Shown piece by piece: positions 32,372-43,580 of a DNA stretch of 64,000 nt. A program made the position numbers and the translations under genes. Position 1 is the stretch's first letter, and the number at the start of each line of letters is the position of its first letter. Origin of the DNA: Notospermus geniculatus (Eukaryota; Nemertea; Pilidiophora; Heteronemertea; Lineidae); NCBI GenBank assembly GCA_002633025.1, contig NMRB01000458.1, positions 43,737 through 107,736 of the forward strand. The letters run 5' to 3'. Under the pieces are notes generated by a model that was not told the DNA's origin, searched no databases, and saw only the letters and a list, made by a program, of their open reading frames with translations.

Positions 32372-32519
32372 GGGAGTTTAAGAAATCAAACGATCAACGT
32401 TAACTTTACGACAACGTTATTTTTCAGACTGCGAATTCGGTATATTATATATCGCATTTCGGTACAAAAAGTAACGTTATCGTAAAGTTAACGTTTATCG
32501 TTTGATTTCTTAAACTCCC
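32372..32519. mobile_element. 148-bp foldback MITE (GGGAG family) with TA duplication
   Basis: The arms GGGAGTTTAAGAAATCAAAC and their inverted copy are flanked by TA (32370-32371 and 32520-32521). The downstream AGGTTTCGCAAACC (about 32525) resembles termini at 63836 and 57825, so several GGGAG-ended elements are related. Internal TTAA also allows a 32382-32509 reading. Confidence 0.7.
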
Positions 32520-32639
32520 TAATGAGGTTTCGCAAACCTGACGAAACACAAAGTACGAAATTGGACTTCATTTCCGTGATGTAATGTATTTCTGGAGATG
32601 GTTGGTATCACAAATATCCTCCTGCTGCCAGTCCGTTTT

Positions 32640-33552
32640 TAGCTCAGCTGACCAAAGGTCAGCGGAGCTATTCATATGTATACTGAGTGGCGTCCGTCTG
32701 TGTGTCTGTAGTCTGTAAACTGGCACGTTTTGCAACCGCAAGGACCAGGGCCCTGAAAGTGGGTGGAGTGTTAGGCCCCAGGGAGGGCTCGAAACAGAAC
32801 CAAAAATTTCCGCGATTTGACCTACATTCTGCTCTCCAGGGGGGCATATTCCATAAAATGAAAAATCCCCATTTCTCAGTCCAGAGAAAATAAATCAAAC
32901 TGTAACTGACATATTGTGTTGCTTATTTTATTCCTCCCCTCCTGTAGGGGCAAATTGTTCAAAATTTTTCCACCAGGGGGTGTAATCTGCATAAATCAAA
33001 AACATGGGTTTTTGAATTTCCCCCCAGCACATGAGCATGCTCAGTGAATATCATTGATGATGTCACCATTTTATGCTGTGGATTTGATGACATCACAGTA
33101 CTCAGTGCAGATGTGCTTGCAGGCTGGCAGGGAATTGAAAGAACAGCGTTCTTGCACAGTGGATCACATGGTTTTCAGGTTTTGTGCAGAGATACTTACA
33201 CTGCTCATCTTTGAACAGCTATATCTTCACTTTTATGCTTTCATGCTTCATATTTACAACTGATAATCAGTTGTTAGTTAAGCAAGTGTGGTATTTTAGA
33301 ATACAAAGGTAGGTGCAACTGCATTGCCTGCCACTGGTATGCAACTGGAATCTCATGATCTATCTAGGCCAAGCTGGCTGAAGACTGCTGTTGCATGTGA
33401 TGTTGTAGGCCTGCTGTGACTGAATCAGAGCGAATGCAATTATTCAGGGCCACTGAGGCCTAGCCCTAGCCTTCTCAACCGAAATGAACATGATGATGAA
33501 ACATCCTCCTCCACGCAACACAATAACAAGGGCCTGTAGTGTAGGCACACTG
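32640..33552. other. No gene recognised
   Basis: Contains AGCTCAGCTGACCAAAGGTCAGCGGAG-like dispersed-repeat sequence at about 32641-32670, split here for length. No supported frame. Confidence 0.35.
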
Positions 33553-33780
33553 ACGTCTCTGAGTGCTAGCGTTTTCAACGCTGATTCATTGGATACTGGT
33601 GAAACATCTCTGAGTGTTGCATGTTTCCAGTGTTAATTCTCAGTGTAATATCTCTGAATGTTGCAGGTTTTCAATGTTAATTCTGGTGTAACACCTCTGA
33701 GTGTTGCACGTTTCCAGTGTTAAATCTGGTGTAATGTCTCTGAGTGTTGCACATTTCCAGTGTTAATTCTGGTTAACAAA
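33553..33780 (+). repeat. Minisatellite, unit about 50-60 bp, four to five copies
   Basis: Repeated blocks of TCTCTGAGTGTTGCA, then TTTCCAGTGTTAATTC, then TGGTGTAA are spaced by about 55 bp and show modest divergence. Confidence 0.8.
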
Positions 33781-34367
33781 ATAACCTGATAAGAAACATC
33801 ATTCTGTTGTAATCCTCCTGTTTTCAACAAACAACAAATTTACACACAATGTCTTCTCCACCTTGGAAACGATTGCTCACTACAGTCATTACTCCAAACA
33901 ACTATTACAAAGTCGGCTGAGCGCAAGGCCCATGGGCCTCTTGTTTAGCATATCGTGTAAGACCGAGAGAGTTTTGATGCATTTGATTTTATTTTTTTTT
34001 CTAAATTTAATACACAATGTCACTAGGAACACGAGCCCAAATTTATTGTATTCTATTACTACTTTTGTGAGTATCAGAGAACAATCAAAATTGACCGTTG
34101 CCATGTGGCTAACACCTGATTTAATAGCAAAATTTGTCGTTCGCTTCCACCAAACGTGGCTGAAGGATTTCACAGATGAACAGAAAATTAGGGGAAGATA
34201 GAAATTGCCATATCAAGGGTTGACGATGGTGTGGTTGATTTTTGCCCTGATGATGACCGGAACGACCCCAAGCTCGACGAGGCTGCTGTGTTCTTCCGTA
34301 CCAGGTAGGACAAACAGAGCTTTAGCAACTGCGCGGTTTTAGCCGCAGCCGTAATCCGCGAAATCTT
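33781..34367. other. Unassigned stretch
   Basis: The frame 33863-34201 has no recognisable domain. Nothing else supported. Confidence 0.35.
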
Positions 34368-34370
34368 TTA

Positions 34371-34460
34371 AGCTGCTTTTCCAAGAGGCGTTTGCGGACA
34401 CGGACTAGGAGGCGGGCGCGGTTGGAAAAAGTCGATCCAACGTATTTCCCTTTAGCTGTT
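34371..34460. mobile_element. Left half of an AGCTGCTTTTCC-type MITE
   Basis: Preceded by TTA (34368-34370). Matches the left half of the complete copies at 34950-35100 and 35198-35348, including GGCGTTTGCGG and AACGTATTTCCC. The right half is absent. Confidence 0.75.
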
Positions 34461-34903
34461 AACAGTCTATTATTTAAATTGGGAATTATTAAGTACCTGG
34501 GAGTCAAATGGAAACGGAATTTTCAACCACCTAGTGTAACATTCGAAATTCATTCTCATTACAAATTGACCAAGTGCTTCACTGCTTACACACGCATACC
34601 AGTGAGTGCGTCATTGCCCACCCTCCAAAACCACCAACTGCTTCAATGCTCTAACTCCATTCACACACACTGCGTCATTACAAACATACACTATCGCGCA
34701 TGTGCTACACAATTGTATCAACCCCGCTTATCTCTATCTACACAATGAATCACGCGCTGATTACGTTAATTACCATGCTTCATCCTGTTCGTCGAGTATG
34801 ATGTAACACTCACTGAGGAATGTTTACTGCTGAGCTACAACCTGTTCGTCGAGTAGGATGCAGCACTGACTGAATAGAGTTTACGGGCCTGCTTCAACCT
34901 GTN

Positions 34904-34946
34904 GCCTCCTATTCCGCGCCCGCAAACGTCTCGTGGAAAAGCAGCC
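34904..34946. mobile_element. Terminal fragment of the same MITE, palindromic to the next copy
   Basis: GCCTCCTATTCCGCGCCCGC followed by AAACGTCTCGTGGAAAAGCAGCC forms, with the start of the next copy, a palindrome centred on CTTAAG. A single N at 34903 abuts its truncated end. Confidence 0.7.
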
Positions 34947-34949
34947 TTA

Positions 34950-35100
34950 AGCTGCTTTCCCACGAGGCGTTTGCGGGCGCGGAATAGGAGGCGGGCGCGG
35001 GTGGAAAAAATCGAACCAACGTATTTCCCATTAGCTGTTTCACCCGCACCCGCTCCCGCCACCGAAATCGCGTCCGCAAACGTCTCGTGGAAAAGCAGCC
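34950..35100. mobile_element. Complete 151-bp MITE with TTA duplication
   Basis: AGCTGCTTTCCCACGAGGCG at the left matches its inverted partner CGTCTCGTGGAAAAGCAGCC. TTA is at 34947-34949 and 35101-35103. The 3-bp TTA/TAA duplication fits PIF/Harbinger-like elements. Confidence 0.82.
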
Positions 35101-35197
35101 TTATTGAAAATCCATTAACTTATTTTCCCGGCGGTGAACGCGCGTCGTTTTTCGCCGTTGAGGCCCGCGGCACGGTTTTGGTGTGAACAAACCTTTA

Positions 35198-35348
35198 GAG
35201 CGTGTTACCAAGAGACATTTGCGGCCGCGGATTAGGAGGCGGGTGCGGGTGGAAAAAATCCAGCCAACGTATTTCCCTTTAGCTATTTCACTCGCACCCG
35301 CTCCCGCCACCGAAACCGCGTCCGCAAACGCCTCGGGGAAAAGCAGCT
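35198..35348. mobile_element. Second complete 151-bp copy of the MITE
   Basis: Same length and internal order as 34950-35100, with a more diverged left end. Flanked by TTA at 35195-35197 and 35349-35351. Confidence 0.75.
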
Positions 35349-35351
35349 TTA

Positions 35352-35946
35352 TAAGTTGTTGCCCCGCGGCTGGCCAGAAGGGAACAAGAAACGAGGAATA
35401 CATGTAGCATTTGCACGGTGAATTCGGCAGGATTTTATCGGCATCACATGACAAAAGGAGGCAATTCGATTGTACAGTGCAGTGGAAATGATCGCCGGCA
35501 AATTTCAATCACGCGCATACGAGCAGTGCCACTGCTACCGCGGACTGCGGCGTATACGGGTGTGCAAATATTTAAAAAAATGATCACTGCGATTCCGACT
35601 CTGCCTCGGGACGCAAGCTCTGTTCGCATGCGTTCACTCGAAGAGGCTTGCGGCTACGATCGCGCAGTCACTAGACTGTGTGCACATAGCTTAAAGCGGC
35701 CCGAAGCAGTCACAGTACGCCAGGCCTATTGACATACCGTCCAATGGCAATTAAATACACTCTTCATCGAGAAATAGGGGCTGTTTATGCCAAGCCCCTT
35801 TCTCGGTTATTCCAAAGTCCTAGTTATCTGACAAAAGCCTAATTTTCTGGACAAAAGCATGTTTTCTTGAGAAAAAAAAGTTTCCAATAATAACTTCGAT
35901 CGTGTATCTCCCAAACTAGTTAATGTGTACGCGAGCGGGTTGCCTG
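35352..35946. other. Unassigned stretch
   Basis: The frame 35418-35732 has no recognisable domain. Confidence 0.35.
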
Positions 35947-35948
35947 AA

Positions 35949-36523
35949 CACTCTTAAAAAATTCTTGTCACCGCAACTTGTCTGCGAATATTGACGATAT
36001 GCTTTGGTCAATCTGATGAGTTACTTGTCATGACGAGTCGCACATTTCTGTGACGAGTTCAGTTTATCCAGTTGACAAGGTCTCTAGTTATGGCGATAGG
36101 TTTCAGGTTGCAGGACATTATTGCGCATGCGCTTCCCTCACATTTATCGCTCAATTTCTTGAACTCTAAGCATGCTGTCCCCATCATTGCCTCATTAGCC
36201 ACGAGGGTTTAGGGGTTATGTCTAGTAGTTTATATATTTCATAGGTTCGAATCCCGCCGTAGGCCCTGAAATTTGGAAGGGTTTTTCTTTCATATGTACC
36301 TGTTGTTAGTACTTGTAACTACCGCATAACGGTCTCTTGGCGCATAATTTTTAATTTTTGTGTAGCCTGAATGACGAGATGTATTTGTTTCAATGATAAG
36401 ATGTCTCTTTTCCGAGGATGACAAGTTAAAAACTTGTCAATTGACACGATAGACCCTGTCAATTTAACCATATTCTGAGAACGAGTTCCAGCTTGTCAGT
36501 ACGACGAGAAATTTTTTAGAGTG
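35949..36523. mobile_element. 575-bp CACT-ended MITE
   Basis: The termini CACTCTTAAAAAATTC and inverted GAAATTTTTTAGAGTG are flanked by AA (35947-35948 and 36524-36525). The interior repeats CTTGTCA/TGACGAG motifs. An internal box B-like GGTTCGAATCCCGCC at 36244-36258 may be a SINE scrap. A CACTA-type superfamily is possible. Confidence 0.6.
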
Positions 36524-37180
36524 AAGGAACTGCTGCTCCTGCATACGATCACACGATGAATAAAACTTCCCTTTATTTTTTCAGCTCAGCTCCAGATAAA
36601 GTTGAACGGAGATGATCAAAACGTCAGGTAGGAAGGTAAAAGCAGATCATGTTGATCTTTACATAGATAACTACGACTCTCATTTGGAACGCCCAGTTTA
36701 TGGTCCTAAAAGCGATGTGCACACAGACCTAAAGCCTAGTCTACACTACCCGCAGCGCGGACCGCGAGCACGGACTGTTCGCGGTGATCACCGCGAACGC
36801 CCGTGCTTGCTGTCCGACCGCGAATAACCCACTAAAGTGTCTACACCTGGTGAGTACTTGCGGCTATTCCCTGCCCTCCTATTGGCTCCCGGCCGATGAC
36901 ACCATCCTGATCAACTACATCCAGGTCACTACGCCACCCGCCACTGACTGCCGATATCCCCGGGAAGGTGTCTCCACTATTCGCGGTCCCGCCGACTCGT
37001 GGCGGCGGGCTTGCTTGGCCATTGGCTGAAATAATGGATCCATTAATTTCCCGAATATATGTACCCATAAAATAACAGTTTACATGTAGGAGATAAACCA
37101 TCGAAGTTTTTGTTTAAAAAAATTGACTTGTGAAGATAAACTGAATCCTGATTGGTGGATTCTGGTATTTACCGGCGGAA
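36524..37180. other. No gene recognised; GC-rich inverted segments
   Basis: At 36735-36855, TAGTCTACACTACCCGC through GTGTCTACACCTGG includes GCGGTGATCACCGCGAA. It is probably an undefined MITE. The segment at 37025-37075 recurs at 37578-37636. Confidence 0.4.
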
Positions 37181-37189
37181 GTTGTGTTG

Positions 37190-37670
37190 TATTTAATGGG
37201 TCCATATATTCGATTTAATGGTTACATATATTCGAATTAATGATTCCATATATTCACTGAAAAAAATTCCGGCTCGTGTTGAGTACTTTGGACTACTCAT
37301 CAGTCCGTGAGTCCGTGAGATGAGTAGAAAGGTACTAATCGGGTACTCATCGGGTACTCAGCGGGCCAAGGAGCTGCATTTGGAGTTCCTTACTACTCGC
37401 TATGAGTATCTTTCTACTAGCTATGAGTATTTTTCTACTCAATATGAGTACCTTTCTACTCATCTCACGGACAAAACGAGTACCCCGAAGGTACTCAACA
37501 TGATTAGGATTTTTTTTCAGTGTTCGAATTAATGAGTACATATATTCGAATTAATGAGTCCATATAAAAACAAGGCGCTATTGGCTGAAATAATGGACCC
37601 ATTAATTTCCCGAATATATGTATCCATAAAATAACATTTAACGGGTCCATTAAATAAGAATTAAGTCCAC
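37190..37670. repeat. Short repeats of TATATTCGAATTAATG interrupted by a MITE
   Basis: Units of about 22-24 bp (ATATATTCGAATTAATGAGT) occur at 37200-37254 and 37523-37566. The CACTG-ended MITE 37255-37522 splits the array. Confidence 0.7.
37255..37522. mobile_element. 268-bp CACTG-ended MITE
   Basis: The termini CACTGAAAAAAATTCC and inverted TTTTTTTTCAGTG extend inward through TTGAGTAC. TT lies on both sides (37253-37254 and 37523-37524). The interior is a palindromic array of ACTCAT/GAGTAC motifs. CACTG ends fit CACTA/Chapaev-type elements. Confidence 0.7.
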
Positions 37671-38180
37671 TCCGGCCTACCATAGACCTCAAGGTATGAT
37701 AAGATCTGATAGAACATGTAGGATCACCACGACTATTCCACGATTAAGACCACGATTTCAATCAGGAACCTGGCAAAAATTTTAAACGTCCAGAAGTTTT
37801 CTTACTTTCAATACGATTGCCACGAACTGACCTCAGGATCTGATAGGACCACCACGATTACTCCATTTCAATCGTGGCGTGATTCATGATAGTGTGAACA
37901 TAGCATTATGCCGATGTCAGGTCGCACTACCTATGTATTGCCTGCGCTTGGACGGAACAGTCAGCATCAGGTGTCGAAATCATGTCTATGTCACAAAAAC
38001 GAAAAATGTGTACGATCAACGTGGAACAGGCAGCATCTGCGCGCAGGGAATCGTTACCGTGTTCATTTCATCTGCGACTACAGCATCGCAAAGTTCTGGC
38101 AGTCATGTGACTCGTGATCATGTGACTTTTCAAGATGGCAGCGCCCATGCAGGGTATGAAAATGCTGATCACTGATTGGT
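37671..38180. other. Unassigned stretch
   Basis: Overlapping short frames (37879-38175 and others) carry no recognised motif. Confidence 0.35.
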
Positions 38181-38183
38181 TAA

Positions 38184-38918
38184 GGGGGCGGTAGTGGAAA
38201 CCTACAGCGCCGTCAATAGTGCGGCGGTGGAAGGTTGAACCGTTTTATTTATGAATAACCATGTATTGTTAATAAAATTAGGCGCCAAGGACAAGCTGAT
38301 CATGGTTCGTCCAGAATGCGCCCAGCGGTCTCTTCATTTTAATGACAATAAGGAGGTTACTTTAATAGCCCGCGTATTTCGAAAAGCGTAGGCGTGTTTA
38401 GGCCAAAATATGACAATTTTGGGAAGACTTTTCTCGTCCATCAGACATCGCACTTCAGTGGTTTCTTTTCATTTGGCAGCAGTATATTTGTGCGCAGGGC
38501 GCAACGTTGAGATTTCTCACTATTCAAGAGGATTCGGGAGATATTAAAAAAAATTCATTTTTGACCAATTTTTGGCACAAATTACATAATTATCATTACT
38601 AAGAATTAGAATTTGCAAATTAACTCAACGTCGCGCCCTGCACATTTGTATTCCCCAACATTTGGTGATAAAACGCCAGGTCCCAGTCGCCTTATTGCCG
38701 AGAAATCTATGACGAAAAAGTCAAATGGGGGGTCTCATTGTTTGCTTAATTAGCTGATTAATGAAAGATGAAAGCACATCGTTTTTAATTCAGATGTGTA
38801 GAACAAGAGTAGCAATTTCATAGAAATACATGAAATCGATGCTACCTTTTTGCTTGAAGAAAATATGAATTGTTTTCAGTCGCCATTTGCAGTGCGCTTC
38901 CTTATGGCTACCGCCCCC
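38184..38918. mobile_element. 735-bp element with GGGGGCGGTAG termini and TTAA duplication
   Basis: GGGGGCGGTAG and inverted CTACCGCCCCC are flanked by TTAA (38180-38183 and 38919-38922). An internal inverted pair, CAGGGCGCAACGTTGAG and CTCAACGTCGCGCCCTG, is also present. No transposase. The target duplication is piggyBac/Kolobok-like. Confidence 0.8.
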
Positions 38919-39101
38919 TTAACTAAAATAGACCAACTTTTGGATAATCGCACGACGTCGTAACTCAAGTCAGGTCGACTGCGACTGGATAACGCCTGTC
39001 GGAATTATGATTCGTCGTGGCACAGAAATTGAACATCTTCAACTCTTGCGATCCGTGATCTTTTTGGTCAGCGACCGATCCCGATCGTCGCAAGTGAGAC
39101 G

Positions 39102-39849
39102 AGTATAAGGAAAGTGAGGGGATCTGGACGGAAGAGGAAGATTAGCCGCAAAGAGAAGGCTAAAATACACTAGAATATCCCTATTTCCGGGCTGTTTCCA
39201 AAAACTATACCTACCTAAACTTGCAAACTAATAAATCCTCTTCCATCCAGATCCCCTCACTTTCCTTATACTATAAATTTCTTGAAAAATAAATAAATGG
39301 ACACAGAACAGTATCTTAGAGATTTATATTTCAATCCTGAAAGTCCTGTTGCTTATACAAATATAGCACAAATTTGGAAGAAAGTTAAAGAGGATAAAAA
39401 ACTTATAAAATATAAACAAGTGAAAGAATTTTTAGATAATTTACCGACTTATCAACTCCATAAACCGGTTCACAAAAAATTCTTATTCAGAAAAACTATG
39501 GTCTCTTACATAGATCAGCAATGGCAAGCGGATTTAGTCGATATGCAAGCTTATGAAAAAAATAATAAAAATTATAAATATATCTTAACTGTGATCGATT
39601 TATTCAGTAGATACGCTTGGGCTCTAGCTTTAAAGAGTAAAAGAGGTGAAGAGGTTAAAGATTTATTCAAAACTATTTTTANTAAGGAAAGTGAGGGGAT
39701 CTGGATGGAAGAGGATTTATTAGTTTGCAAGTTTAGGTAGGTATAGTTTTTGGAAACAGCCCGGAAATAGGGATATTCTAGTGTATTTTAGCCTTCTCTT
39801 TGCGGCTAATCTTCCTCTTCCGTCCAGATCCCCTCACTTTCCTTATACT
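39102..39849 (+). mobile_element. Internally deleted Polinton (Maverick) shell
   Basis: The termini AGTATAAGGAAAGTGAGGGG (left) and their inverse (right) form TIRs of about 170 bp. They are flanked by the 6-bp duplication GAGACG (39096-39101 and 39850-39855), as expected for Polintons. Each TIR itself ends inward with an inverted copy of its outer end. Between the TIRs is only the start of an integrase (39297-39680). A single N at 39682 marks the border of the right TIR. The usual body of capsid, polymerase and ATPase genes is absent. Confidence 0.9.
39297..39680 (+). pseudogene. Polinton retroviral-like integrase, N-terminal portion
   Basis: The frame starts MDTEQYLRDLYFNPESPVAY, then YQLHKPVHKKF, then QQWQADLVDMQAY (first catalytic Asp in ADLVDM), then ILTVIDLFSRYAWALALKSK. 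This order is diagnostic of the Polinton integrase core. The frame runs into the right TIR at the N, so the second Asp and Glu of the DDE triad and the C-terminal chromodomain-type end are missing. The start codon follows directly after the left TIR, the usual Polinton position for a terminal gene. Confidence 0.9.
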
Positions 39850-39855
39850 GAGACG

Positions 39856-41030
39856 CAATTGCAGTCATGTCATGTAATGCTGATGTCAGGTCGACCTTGC
39901 GTCGGCACAGAACAGGCGCCGACTTACTTTTCAGGATCACTTTGCGTGTGGGGCACTACCGCGTGGCATAAATCAGTCACCGATATGGTGTGACATGACT
40001 GCAGCTGCGTCTCACCTGCGAGGATCGGGATCAATCGCGGATCAAAAAGATGACGAATCTACGGAGTTTCTGTGCGGTCGGCCCTGAACATGGTTACCAA
40101 TCCGCCGTGCCGCCTGTTCCACGATGAGCGCACACATTCTCAATTTTGCAACCTGACCTTGATTTCTTCACTTGATGCCGACTCTTCCGTCGTGGCGCAA
40201 GCAATCGTAGGTGCGATTGACATGAGCATCAGACGTAAAGTGATCAGGAAAAGTCAGTCGCCGCCTGTTTTATGCCACCGGAAGGTCGACCTGACATCAG
40301 CATTAGACTCCATTTACACTTTTTGTCATTTTGCAGCACTTTTGGTGGTGCCAGACCCGTCACATCGGATCTGTTCGGAAAGGCCATGTTCTTTCCAAAC
40401 AATCACGCCTATGCTGCCATACGACCTGCTCCAATCATTTTGAGCGGCGAAAAATGGAGTATCATCCTGTATGTCAAAATAAATGTAAAGCAGTTGCCGA
40501 TTTCAATATTGAAGGTGGTACATTTTAGAGTAATTTTGCATCTTTGGATGACAGCAAGATGTCGGTATTTCATGGTGACGTTGGGAATCATGGGGGAATC
40601 ATACATTCGCGAATGTAATTACTCTGCAAACGAACCACTAATTTCACAAAAGACCTGGAATGTATTTGGTATTGCAATGAAATGGAAGAGGAGAGACCCA
40701 TGTGCAGCTAAGATTACTCTCCATTCGAACAAGTGGGGTTGGTCAGCTAAGTCTGGTGGAAGTCGCCAAAAAAGAAGAGAGGAGGACGGGACAAGCGCAC
40801 TTTTATTCGGTCATGGCTATGAATTTGTCCACCCTAAGTCTTCGAATTGGAGACTCACTGCGACGGGTTCCGCGTTTATCGGATCAATGGCAAATGTGAT
40901 CATCTTTCCGTGCCTTATTACTCAGAGAGATATGAGGAAGCTTCGTTGTGAGTATAGATGCTTCTAATAGTCGCTGTGGTAAACAAATACTAGACATTCA
41001 CCTTCCTAACCTCCAGCCTAATCTTTACAC
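39856..41030. other. Unassigned stretch with an internal inverted repeat
   Basis: GAGACGCAATTGCAGTCATG (39850-39869) pairs with CATGACTGCAGCTGCGTCTC (about 39994-40013). AGGATCGGGATCAATCGCGG (40021-40040) is related to the inverse of 39052-39085 upstream of the Polinton. The frame 40272-40967 is 231 codons but has no recognisable domain, and several overlapping frames are open, so I do not call it a gene. Confidence 0.45.
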
Positions 41031-41070
41031 AGTGTATATCGCAATGCCCTGGGTCCGTATGCACAAAATA

Positions 41071-41416
41071 CTGTATACGATGTGTTTAGTGGCCGCGGCC
41101 GGAAAGCTCGTCGTGCCTAGATTACACACGTTCCCGGCAGGTTATAAAATGCAATCTAAAAAAGGACCCCGTAGTAGTGAATGATACGCAATCCTACAAG
41201 GGTGATTTTTCGACAACTACTTCGGCATGGAGAATTGAAGAGAAAATTGTTTCATTTATGGGAAAAACGACATGGGACGTCTGGCCAATGTAAAGTAGGG
41301 TTCCAATGACATTTGATACGCCTATGCGCTCTACTTGCTGGTCGGGAACGTGTATAATTAGAAAATCTAGGGACGACGATCATCCCGGCCGCGGCTACTA
41401 AACACATCGGATACAG
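41071..41416. mobile_element. 346-bp MITE with proven TA target duplication
   Basis: TIRs of about 32 bp with two mismatches start CTGTATACGATGTGTTTAGT on the left. TA lies at 41069-41070 and 41417-41418. The empty site in the paralogous repeat at 629-630 has a single TA. No coding frame. A Tc1/mariner-like target. Confidence 0.9.
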
Positions 41417-41557
41417 TATCTTGTTAAGTGAGACATTTCCCTTAATCTATTGTACTAAACAAAATATTAAGGGAAAGTTTTCACTTAAGATGTTTTATGC
41501 ATGTGGGCCCAGGACACTTGGACTCCCATTGCTGAGCCCAGGGGCTCGGGACACTAG

Positions 41558-41683
41558 GGCCCGTATTTTCAAAGCTGTTTTAACGCTAAAATGCATTTTA
41601 GTCCAGGAGTTGCATGCCTATAAGCATGCAAGTGGTGGACTAAAATGCATTTTAGCGTTAAAACAGCTTTGAAAATATGGGCC
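41558..41683. mobile_element. 126-bp foldback MITE with TAG duplication
   Basis: The arms GGCCCGTATTTTCAAAGCTG onward are almost perfectly inverted over about 48 bp around a small loop. TAG is at 41555-41557 and 41684-41686. The empty paralogous site (1245-1247) reads TAA. The GGCCC(A/G)TATT terminus and 3-bp duplication suggest a Harbinger-type MITE. Confidence 0.85.
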
Positions 41684-42015
41684 TAGGATTCCAACTGCTG
41701 GTTAGATGCATCTCCGTAAAGGGCAATCGTAGGTTGTGTAGCATGGCCAATCACGACTCCGGAATTTAAATGAGTTCTGTCGACTTAGCATAAGTAATCT
41801 CCGTCCGGTCAAAAACTCTCCAAGCGGAGACATCAGGCTCCGTGGATAATGCACTACATTGTAATACTATTCGGAAACTTAGCCACTGGCGAGTTTAGGT
41901 TTTACGTCTGGTATACGTCCGTCTATAAGTCGCCTCGTGAAGGACACCTATGGGGACTAATGATTTTTTCCAATGTCAGACTTATGATACTTCGGACTTA
42001 TGGGATGTCGGACCA

Positions 42016-42193
42016 TGGTAAGGGTGTGGTCTTAGTTCTGCTTGACATGTCAGCAGTTTTCGATACCATTGACAACGAATGAATTCTCCTGACTGGGATT
42101 GAGTCACGACTTGGTATCGGAGGCACAACGCTTGAATGGCTACGGGCGCATGTGACCCACAGCACGAAAGCTGTCACAATGATTGTACCCAAC
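42016..42193 (+). pseudogene. LINE reverse transcriptase fragment, second copy
   Basis: Encodes VVLVLLDMSAVFDTIDNE, then a frameshift (extra TGAA), then GIGGTTLEWLRAHVTHSTK. It is homologous to 4829-5012 and preceded by the same inverted GGACTTATGGGATGTC motif. Pseudogene. Confidence 0.8.
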
Positions 42194-42197
42194 CTAA

Positions 42198-42371
42198 AGG
42201 CGCTGCTCACCTTGACAGCTTTCTCGCAGAAGCTGGCTCACAATGGGCAATTCACCGTTGTTTGTGTCCTGTCGGCTTACGCTGGGACCAATGACACAAA
42301 CAACTGCTCGCAGTTGAGTTACCCATAGAGAGCCAACTTCTGCGAAAACACTGACAAGTGGAGCAGGGTCT
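42198..42371. mobile_element. 174-bp MITE with TAA duplication
   Basis: AGGCGCTGCTCACCTTGACA and its inverse near 42340-42371 bound the element. TAA is at 42195-42197 and 42372-42374. Other members are at 48535-48924 (expanded) and as fragments at 10818 and about 7305. The interior has GGCTTACGCT and GACACAAACAACTGCTC blocks. Confidence 0.75.
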
Positions 42372-42374
42372 TAA

Positions 42375-42862
42375 CTGCCCATCTTCACTGAGTTCAGGTC
42401 AAGACTCCCTTGACCTTCACGCAAGCAAACCACATTCCGTGTTCAAGGATTTCACCGGTCCCAAAAATAGCAACCAATCACGGTAAAGCTTGCATCGGCA
42501 GCTCGGGTATGATGACAAGATGGCGTTCGATGAAGCTTTATTCGAATGCAAATTCTCCGTGGAAGGGCTTACAAGTACTCAAAAAGAAGCCGCGAAGGCA
42601 ATATTCGATGGAGACTATTTGTTAGTCTGTTGTAGGACTGGCAGTAGGAAGTCAATTATGTACTAGCAGGCTAGTAGGCTAGTGTTGTTCGCTACGAAGT
42701 TGAACGGCGTACCCGGTCCTCGTATTAATAAATTATCGCAAAGAGGCTTCTGATTGGGCGCACGAGAAAATCCCACAGCGTTGAACACTGATTCTGGTTA
42801 CTTGCTGCAGAGTGTAGGAAGAGGTTAGCCGATTTCTACACGATGCATTATGCAGAATGTAA
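42375..42862. other. Unassigned insertion between LINE blocks
   Basis: Absent from the paralogous position near 5012-5018. No recognised gene. Confidence 0.4.
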
Positions 42863-43480
42863 CTGCCTCGCGCTCGGTCGCTTGACAGACAGTCGTGGCC
42901 ATTGTACCAGAGGTCAAGATCAAGGTCAAACTTGATAATTTGAAATATCTGTGGTAGTCGTAGACGCACAATATATCCCATACTTAGGTTATTAGGGATG
43001 CCCATTTCTATTGTGCAGTGACCTTCATGATCAGAGGTCAAGGTCAAGGTCAGACTTCAACAAGTCCACGCCTATGTGACCTCAAAACAATACAACATGA
43101 CATCACAACAATTACAATACAGCAATATTTAAATAGGAAAAAAGACAATCTACATCAGACAAGTCGGGAACCATTGATATTGTCAGAATGTCACATTCTT
43201 GTTTTGATTTTGTGGCCTCGTTTTCAGAAAATCCAAATTTATTTCAGTTAGAACACTCTTTGGCGGTACAGGTAGAGTATCATTAAGCACATGTTATGGA
43301 ACAGGGAGCTCCCATGCATTTATTCTATTTGACATCATACTTTTTATGTTCATTTTTAGCATGTATGAAAGGAATTAGAGTCATAGGAAAAAGTCCTAGT
43401 TACTATTGTAAAGTTATGGGAATGGTCGTGGTCGTGGTCCCTCTAGCCTCTCGTTAACAATAAAACTGTTCTTAAATTCT
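42863..43480 (+). repeat. LINE-associated repeat, copy 2
   Basis: Collinear with 5018-7210 but without its three inserts. It provides the empty site for the 6653-6849 retroposon. Confidence 0.75.
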
Positions 43481-43580
43481 TAGGAACGGAGATTCCTGCC
43501 AGACCGGAGAGTTCGTCTCATAGTCACGTCCTGAAAAATTATTATGTGCCTGAATAGGAATAAAGGTCTCATGTGGACTA

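Larger units (their letters stand above)
41031..41710 (+). repeat. Dispersed repeat, copy 2, carrying two MITE insertions
   Basis: Paralogue of 590-1270. It contains MITEs at 41071-41416 and 41558-41683, both absent from the 1-kb copy. Confidence 0.75.

Noticed and set aside
40272-40967. 231-codon open frame
   Set aside because: No domain, no splice or homology support, and overlapping frames on both strands are also open. It lies among repeats, so it is probably chance.
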